Source: Heliocidaris erythrogramma (Eukaryota; Echinodermata; Echinoidea; Camarodonta; Echinometridae). Taken from it: a stretch of 64,000 bases of DNA. The notes under the pieces were generated by a model, which worked only from the letters and a program-made list of their open reading frames with translations, searched no databases and was not told the origin of the DNA. The position numbers were made by a program, and so were the translations under genes. The stretch spans positions 6,162,244 to 6,226,243 of the forward strand of contig CM046869.1 of the NCBI GenBank assembly GCA_025617745.1, given 5' to 3'. Shown piece after piece: positions 56,453 to 64,000 of the stretch; position 1 is the stretch's first letter; every line of letters begins with the position of its first letter.

Positions 56453-56865
56453 CATTATTTATACAATAGAATCAGGGTACAAAAATTCATTAACAAAAGG
56501 AAATAAAAGTGGACCATATGATTGAAAGTTAAATTTGATACATGTACACGTGTGAAAATTTGGTAGCACCATAAGGGTTAAAGTATGATCAGTGCATGTA
56601 CATTTCAATGATTCAGTACCCCCTATCTCATGAAACAAAATATGCATTTATTCAACACTTGATACTTTCTCTAAGTGCTTTTAACACATAACTCACCGAC
56701 CAGTTATTGAATGCATGCCTGCATACAGTATAATGCACTGTCTAAACTCAATAGTGAGGCTTGGTATATGATATTAGTTCAGGAGAATCTACTGTGAGGA
56801 ATTAATTATATCAATGATGCAAGAACATCATGGTCATGTTTATAAATGAAGGTGTTCATGAAAAG

Positions 56866-56871
56866 CTTCTC

Positions 56872-56921
<50 letters not shown>

Positions 56922-57400
56922 TCAATCTCTCTTTTCTCTTTCCTTTTCCTCCTTCTCTTCTTTCTGCTCTGCATTCTTCCTTTTCCCCTTCTTCATTCTC
57001 TTATTTTTATATTCTCTGTCTTCTTCTTCTCCCCCTCCTCCTTCTTCCTAAACCTTCTTCCTAAACCTTCTCCTTCTCCTCCTCCGCATTCCTTCTCCTT
57101 CATCTCTTTTGCTTCCATTTCTTTATCATCCCCCACTCCATCCTCTTCTTCTTCACCTTCTGCTACTTCTTTTTCTTCTCTTATTTACCTCTCATCATCA
57201 TAGCTTCTCTTTCTCAATTTCCCCTATAGCTATCTCTCTCTCTCACCTCTAATTCCTTTATTCCACTTTCTCACTATCCCTTACTCCCTTCTTTGTTTCT
57301 TTCTCTGTCTATCCCCCTCTCTCTCTCTCTCTCTCTCTTCTTCCTCTCCCAGCTCCCACCCCTTCTCTCTCTCTCTGTCTCCCTCCATCTTTAGTTGCAT
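56866..57400. repeat. (TC)n and CTT-rich pyrimidine field
   Basis: Long TCTCTC tract (56866-56930) followed by CTTCTTCTC-type sequence; low complexity throughout. Confidence 0.9.
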
Positions 57401-58380
57401 ATCATCCAAGCTCTCTTTCCTCAAATCAATAACACATCTTCATTTCTTCTCTATGCAGTAGAAAAAACAACTTCTTGACAAAATAAATTGAATTAAACAC
57501 CCAGCAATAATAGAGAATGAAGTCCCTCAAGGACTGCCTTAAAGTGAGCAAAACCCAACTGAAAGAGACCAATCATCAATAAAAAATGACATGTATATCA
57601 CTAGAAGATGTAGGATCAGTTCTAAAAACCAACATCAGGCATTTAAATAGTTTACAATTAAAGTGTATAAAGGGGGAAATTATACAGCCTGCACAGAAGT
57701 TAATTTGGAGTTGATTTCCATGCACAATTAATGTTATTAGATTGTGATGACTTGTCTGCTATCAAGTTCCTTTTCCCTTTAATTGGAGTGGTATCTTAAA
57801 ATTCGCATATCTGTTTACCTTATATACCAGCACAGCCACAGAGCCATACACATGTAGAGCAAAATACTAACTGTTAACTGGTTATCTTTCCATGAGACTA
57901 CCAAAACTTCTGTATGACAGTTGACAATGCTCTCATGCTTATATTTCATCAAAATGTTTAACTCTGTGAGAGAGAATTAAAAAGCAAACACCTTTATGAA
58001 TTCATAATACTGTCCCCATACTCATTTCAAGATTTTCCACGACTTCTTAACCAAGACTTTAAAAGTGTCATCTGAGTTAAAGACTACCCACAAACCTGTA
58101 CAACTGTGGAAATGACCTTAATGCTTTAATATTTCATGATGTTTTACTTCTCAAAAAAACTTTTTTTTTTAAAGTGTATCCCTTATCAGTTTAGACAATG
58201 TATCCTTCATTTTGAGACGGTGGACAACTTCTTAGGCTAGAAATTTAAATGTCATCTATAGGCTAGTAGATCTACTGAAAATTACCATGGAACCCACCAC
58301 TAATTGCAAAAGAAACCATCTTGGAGTTTATGATCCCAAATACAGTTTAAAATAACATACTAAAAATCACGAAAAATCGG
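57401..58380. other. AT-rich non-coding
   Basis: Nothing recognised. Confidence 0.4.
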
Positions 58381-58389
58381 AGCTGTGGA

Positions 58390-58990
58390 ACAATGCCTAA
58401 TTTGCATAATTCAAAATGGCCGCCATTTAGCATATTTTCGCATACTCCATCAAGATTCCAGCCTGTATCTCGGCATTAGAGAGTCGAGAAACGCTCATTT
58501 TAGTGGCTATATATAGGTTTTATGGGTCAAGGAGTACGAAAAAGGAAATATTAAAGAGACATAATTATGTTATCAAGCCTAATTTGCATAAATTTGCATA
58601 AAAAGTCTTCAAAATGGCCGCCAATTTGAACATTATGTCAATTTATTCTATATATTTTGGAATAAAAGAGAAATACAGGGCTAAAATTTGTAGCTATATG
58701 ATCTTTGTTTGATCAGAGAATCTGACTAAAGTCTAATTAGGAAAATTCTCCTTTCCTTGAATTCCCAATTTGCATAAATTTGCATATTTACAAAAATGTT
58801 TTATTAATTTGCTAATTCATCTGCTTTGGTCTGTATTTTCGGATTACAAGATCAAAGAATCATCATTTTGATGCCTGTAGTAAAGTTTTGTAGTATAATG
58901 AACATGATAAAATCAATGTCATATAATTTAGCTATGTGTCCACACATGATTTGCATTAATTAGCATATTTATTTCAATAAATGGCGACCA
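58390..58990. repeat. diverged ~180-bp tandem repeat (AATTTGCATAA)
   Basis: The word AATTTGCATAA (or close) starts units near 58399, 58580, 58767 and 58945, a regular spacing of about 180 bp. It is followed in two units by CAAAATGGCCGCCA. The rest of each unit is poorly conserved. Confidence 0.75.
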
Positions 58991-59341
58991 ATAGCCCTAT
59001 TTCAAGAGTGGTAGAAGTTGAAATAGCGGTATATCCACATGTTTATCGGAACAGGGAAACGGATGAAAGAAATTTTTACAATTTCCAGACATCCTTTTAC
59101 TTATACTTATTTTACCCATAATTGCACCAAACCTTGCTAGGCTTGGTACAGCCCCCTGCAATTTCTGGCATCCCTGGCAGTCTTCTGAAGTTTTAACAAA
59201 TCACGCACCCCTAGCCATTCGAGAGCCAACATTCACTACATTGGGACCCCCATTCCATTTATCTGGACAATACAATCAAAATGAACTATATTTATTTAAT
59301 TCAAAATACCTGTCAAAATTGCCATAAATATAACCATTATT

Positions 59342-59353
59342 GGGGGGGGGGGG
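59342..59353. repeat. poly-G run (12 nt)
   Basis: Twelve consecutive G. Confidence 0.95.
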
Positions 59354-59519
59354 TCGCTAGATGTCATAGGGTGGGGTGAAGGGAGAAAATGCACTTGTTT
59401 CTATGTTGAATGGCAAAGTGGGTGAGACCTTGGACACTCTCCGATTCAACCGCTTCCACCAGAAGGTTGCATCTAGTACAACAAGTATACATCCTAGTAG
59501 CTTGCCTCTCACCCCAAGT

Positions 59520-60623
59520 CGAAATGAAATAGGGTAAAAATAGGAAAAAATCCAAAAAAATTACCAACGGAAATATATTTTTTCCCTATTTTTTCCTATT
59601 TTTATTTCAAGAAAATAGGATAAAACTGGGAAAAAAATAGTTTGTCAAAAATATTTTTTCCCTATTTTTCTCCTATTTTGTATAGCGTAGAGATAGCTAC
59701 TTGTAATAGGATAAAAATAGGATTGAAACACATTTTTCCTATTTTTTCCCCTATTTTTCCCTATTTTTATTCCAAGAAAATAGGATAAAACCAGAAAGAA
59801 AATAGTCCTTCGAAATTATTCCGGAAATAGGAAAAAAAACAAAAATAGGATGGAAATAGGATTAAATTAGGTGAAAACTAGGTAGAAAATAGGGGAAAAC
59901 ACGTTGAAGAAAATAGTGGGAGATGGAAAATAGAAAAAATATAGAAATAAAATAGTGGAAAACTAGGCAGAAAATAGGATAAAATTTGATTGAGAAATAG
60001 GATAAAATAGGAGGAAATAGGAATTGAATAATGGGAAACTACAGAAAAAATAGGACAAAAACAGGAATAAAATAGTGGAAGACTAGGCAGAAAATAGAAT
60101 GAATCTAATTGAGAAAATGCAATGTAAGAGGGAAAAACTAGGGAGAAAATAGGAAAAATCTACAAAGAAAATAGGAAAACCAGATTGAGAAACTAGGATA
60201 AAACTTGATTAAGAAAATAAAAATAGGGAAAAACTAGAATGAAAATAGGGTGAAAATTGGGATTGAATAATGGGAAACTAGAGAGAAAATAGGGCAAAAA
60301 CAGGAATAAAATAGTGGAAAACTAGGCAGAAAATAGGTTAAACCTAATTGAGAAAATGCAAATAAGGAATAGGGAAAAACTAGGGAGAAAATACAAAGAA
60401 AATAGGAAAACCAGATTGAGAAACTAGGATAAAACTTGATTAAGAAAATAAAAATAGGGAAAAACTAGAATGAAAATAGGGTGAAAATTTGGATTGAATA
60501 ATGGAAACTAGAGAGAAAATGGGGCAAAAACAGGAATAAAATAGTGGAAAACTAGGCAGAAAATAGGTTAAACTTAATTGAGAAAATACAAATACAAAGA
60601 GGAAGACCTCCTCACAACCCAGG
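59520..60623. repeat. AAATAGG-rich minisatellite field with ~235-bp higher-order units
   Basis: Purine-rich variants of GGAAAATAGGATAAAAC fill the region, with complementary CCTATTTTTCC tracts at 59580-59770. From about 60030 a ~230-240-bp unit (GGGAAACTA..GAGAAAATAGGGC, then GTGGAAAACTAGGCAGAAAA) repeats at 60031, 60272 and 60503. Confidence 0.85.
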
Positions 60624-61974
60624 TCGAAAATCCTATAGACAGAATTTCTATAGGTCCCATAGAGACCCATGTCTCTATAGGTTTCTATATGGAAATGGTA
60701 TATGGGACACCCATAGAAATCCTATGGGTGTCTATGGGACTGATAATCCTGTAGGTTTCTATAGGTCCAATAAGAAATCCTGTAGGTTTCTATAGGACCT
60801 ATAGAAAACCAATAAGAAAATAATTAACTATAAGATTAATATAAGAAGAAATGCTGTGGGTGTCTACAGGAACAATGACATGACATGACATTATTAATTA
60901 TTAATCCTATCAGGGGTCAACCGATCATATGACCTATAGAGATATAGCCTACATCCTATGTCCTATACCTAGCTACTAAGCAATTGTAAGCAATTGTATC
61001 ACATTCATTATATATAGGGACATAGTTGTAGTGCTATAAAAAAATGGTTACTGACTAGATTACACTTTTATTATTAAAATTGATTTACACTTTTATTAAT
61101 GAAATATGAAAATGCCTTTTGAAATTGTGTACAACATTACAATAGTTTAATGTAAGTAAAATTTCTAACAAAGTTCAAATCTTAATCCCAAATCTAAATG
61201 TATTTATCTATTTCCACTAGTTTTCATATTTTAGATTGTTATTCATGAATATTCATGATTGATTAGGACCTATAGAAACCAATAGTTTGGAAAATAGTAT
61301 AAAACTAAATAGGGAAAAGATAAAGTTTGGAAAATATGATAAAACTAGTGTTAGCAAAAGTACAGAAGTAAGGAAACTAGAATAAAACTATAGTGCTGGA
61401 AAAAATAAAGTTTGGAAAATAGGATAAAACTAGCGCTGGATCATGGGGAAAGATAAAAGTTTGGAAAATAGTACAAAACTAGTTTTAGAATAATGAGAAA
61501 ACTAGGATTAAACTAGAGCTAGCCTGAAAAATAGGATAAAACTATTTTTTTGACAAAAATGAAAAGTGCAAAAACTAGGGAAAAAATAGTCCGGAGAGAA
61601 ATGAGGTCTAAAAAATAGGAAAAAATCAGAAAATGGCCTCAAAATAGGCCTATTTCTATAATATTTTCCATGGGAAATAGGATAAAAATAGGCCTTTTTT
61701 CCTGAAATAGGAATAAAATAGGTGAAAAATAAAAAATAGCCTAAAATTACTTCCATTTTCTTCCTATTTCCGAGGGAAATACAATAAAAATAGGCCTATT
61801 TTCCTGAAATAGGAAGAAACTAGATGAATATTCGACCGCGCGCGGTCGGAATTTATGCCTCCGCCATCACCAGATCGGAAATGTATGGCATACATGTACA
61901 CTCTAAAAAGGATTGGTCCAACAAAATTACAAATCATTTCACTTAAAATGCACAGGAGACAAAAATTTATTTTA
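60624..61974. repeat. 1351-bp tandem duplication, copy 1
   Basis: Begins TCGAAAATCCTATAGACAGA and runs through CTATAGG-type repeats, a unique AT-rich part, an AAATAGG-type part and a GC-rich GACCGCGCGCGGTC palindrome near 61833. It is followed directly by copy 2, nearly identical. Confidence 0.92.
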
Positions 61975-63324
61975 TCGAAAATCCTATAGACAGAATTTCT
62001 ATAGGTCCCATAGAGACCCATGTCTCTATAGGTTTCTATATGGAAATGGTATATGGGACACCCATAGAAATCCTATGGGTGTCTATGGGACTGATAATCC
62101 TGTAGGTTTCTATAGGTCCAATAAGAAATCCTGTAGGTTTCTATACGACCTATAGAAAACCAATAAGAAAATAATTAACTATAAGATTAATATAAGAAGA
62201 AATGCTGTGGGTGTCTACAGGAACAATGACATGACATGACATTATTAATTATTAATCCTATCAGGGGTCAACCGATCATATGACCTATAGAGATATAGCC
62301 TACATCCTATGTCCTATACCTAGCTACTAAGCAATTGTAAGCAATTGTATCACATTCATTATATATAGGGACATAGTTGTAGTGCTATAAAAAAATGGTT
62401 ACTGACTAGATTACACTTTTGTTATTAAAATTGATTTACACTTTTATTAATGAAATATGAAAATGCCTTTTGAAATTGTGTACAACATTACAATAGTTTA
62501 ATGTAAGTAAAATTTCTAACAAAGTTCAAATCTTAATCCCAAATCTAAATGTATTTATCTATTTCCACTAGTTTTCATATTTTAGATTGTTATTCATGAA
62601 TATTCATGATTGATTAGGACCTATAGAAACCAATAGTTTGGAAAATAGTATAAAACTAGTGCTGGAAAAGATAAAGTTTGGAAAATATGATAAAACTAGT
62701 GTTAGCAAAAGTACAGAAGTAAGGAAACTAGAATAAAACTATAGTGCTGGAAAAAATAAAGTTTGGAAAATAGGATAAAACTAGCGCTGGATCATGGGGA
62801 AAGATAAAAGTTTGGAAAATAGTACAAAACTAGTTTTAGAATAATGAGAAAACTAGGATTAAACTAGAGCTAGCCTGAAAAATAGGATAAAACTATTTTT
62901 TTGACAAAAATGAAAAGTGCAAAAACTAGGGAAAAAATAGTCCGGAGAGAAATGAGGTCTAAAAAATAGGAAAAAATCAGAAAATGGCCTCAAAATAGGC
63001 CTATTTCTATAATATTTTCCATGGGAAATAGGATAAAAATAGGCCTTTTTTCCTGAAATAGGAATAAAATAGGTGAAAAATAAAAAATAGCCTAAAATTA
63101 CTTCCATTTTCTTCCTATTTCCGAGGGAAATACAATAAAAATAGGCCTATTTTCCTGAAATAGGAAGAAACTAGATGAATATTCGACCGCGCGCGGTCGG
63201 AATTTATGCCTCCGCCATCACCAGATCGGAAATGTATGGCATACATGTACACTCTAAAAAGGATTGGTCCAACAAAATTACAAATCATTTCACTTAAAAT
63301 GCACAGGAGACAAAAATTTATTTC
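61975..63324. repeat. 1351-bp tandem duplication, copy 2
   Basis: Offset exactly 1351 bp from copy 1. Only a few differences were noticed (for example CTATACGACC for CTATAGGACC, and a short altered patch near 62657). An 82-codon minus-strand frame is identical in both copies (61508-61756 and 62859-63107) but is made of repeat sequence. Confidence 0.92.
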
Positions 63325-63341
63325 ATTTCATTTTCAAACGA

Positions 63342-64000
63342 GGCTAAAAACCAGTAATGTCATGTAATTTCACGTAAATTGACCTCTGTGGCCTCTGACC
63401 TTTGACCTACTTACCCCAAAATCTAATCAGTTCATCTTTCTATGGGGATACATACTGGTACCAAGTTTGAAGTTCTCACCTCAAACAGTTCTTGAGATAT
63501 CGCGGTAACGGTGCTAAAAACCAAGAATTTCATGTAATTTCATGTAAATTGACCTCTGTGACCTCTGACCTTTGACCTACTTACCCCAAAATCTAATCAG
63601 CTCATCTTCGTATGGGGATACGTACTAGTACCAAGTTTGAAGTTCTTACCTGAAACAGTTCTTGAGATATCGCGGTAACGGTGCTAAAAACCAAGAATTT
63701 CATGTAATTTCATGTAAATTGACCTCTGTGACCTCTGACCTTTGACCTACTTACCCCAAAATCTAATCAGCTCATCTTCGTATGGGGATACATACTAGTA
63801 CCAAGTATGAAGTTCTTACCTCAAACAGTTCTTGAGATATCGCAGTAACGGTGCTAAAAACCAAGAATTTCATGTAATTTCATGTAAATTGACCTCTGTG
63901 ACCTCTGACCTTTGACCTACTTACCCCAAAATCTAATCAGTTCATCTTCGTATGGGGATACATACTAGTACCAAGTTTGAAGTTCTTACCTCAAACAGTT
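63342..64000. repeat. 170-bp satellite, four units, running off the window
   Basis: Units begin GCTAAAAACC at about 63343, 63513, 63683 and 63853. The TGACCT-rich block (63380, 63550, 63720 and 63890) recurs at exactly 170 bp. High identity between units 2-4; the first is slightly more diverged. Confidence 0.95.

Noticed and set aside
61508..63107. Two identical 82-codon minus-strand frames as a duplicated gene
   Set aside because: They consist of AAATAGG-type repeat sequence, and identity simply follows from the 1351-bp duplication.

Overview
The window is eukaryotic nuclear DNA from a metazoan. It is AT-rich and almost gene-free, with many (GA)n, (TC)n, (CA)n and long poly-C/G runs. It is packed with short palindromic non-autonomous transposons and tRNA-derived SINEs, and carries one near-complete DIRS tyrosine-recombinase retrotransposon. 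This mix fits a marine invertebrate deuterostome, most likely a sea urchin. That assignment rests on repeat content and is an inference. No prokaryotic gene organisation, rRNA or CRISPR was seen.

Layout. 0-20 kb: scattered fold-back elements, GA-rich microsatellites, a tRNA-Ala-like sequence inside a 276-bp insert with 14-bp flanking duplications, the 3' end of a non-LTR retrotransposon, copies of a ~395-bp TTAA-bounded repeat, and a ~580-bp inverted repeat at 16.5 kb. Two 70-nt minus-strand exons (5030-5099 and 13608-13677) are the best evidence for host genes. Both start with ATG, encode a shared motif (KEPAFxxIIG) and end at a GT donor in phase 1. 21.8-28.0 kb: a GC-richer DIRS-like element on the minus strand with Gag, reverse transcriptase, RNase H plus methyltransferase-like, and tyrosine recombinase coding, several inactivating stops, and unusual termini mixing a 151-bp direct repeat with an internal complementary region. 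28-50 kb: MITEs, a field of eight copies of one 17-bp motif (33.5-35.3 kb), a 69-bp tandem repeat, SINEs, and a dispersed family of ~65-90-nt hairpins, four of them within 1 kb at 48.3-49.3 kb. 50.2-53.0 kb: a ~2.85-kb segment bounded by ~36-bp inverted repeats. 58.4-64 kb: tandem arrays, namely a ~180-bp diverged repeat, an AAATAGG-rich field, a 1351-bp near-identical tandem duplication, and a 170-bp satellite in which each unit carries four TGACCT nuclear-receptor half-sites.

The only genes that visibly work together are those of the DIRS element. Gag would package the RNA, RT/RNase H would copy it into a circular DNA, and the tyrosine recombinase would integrate the circle. Everything else is either host intron or intergenic DNA or non-autonomous repeat sequence.
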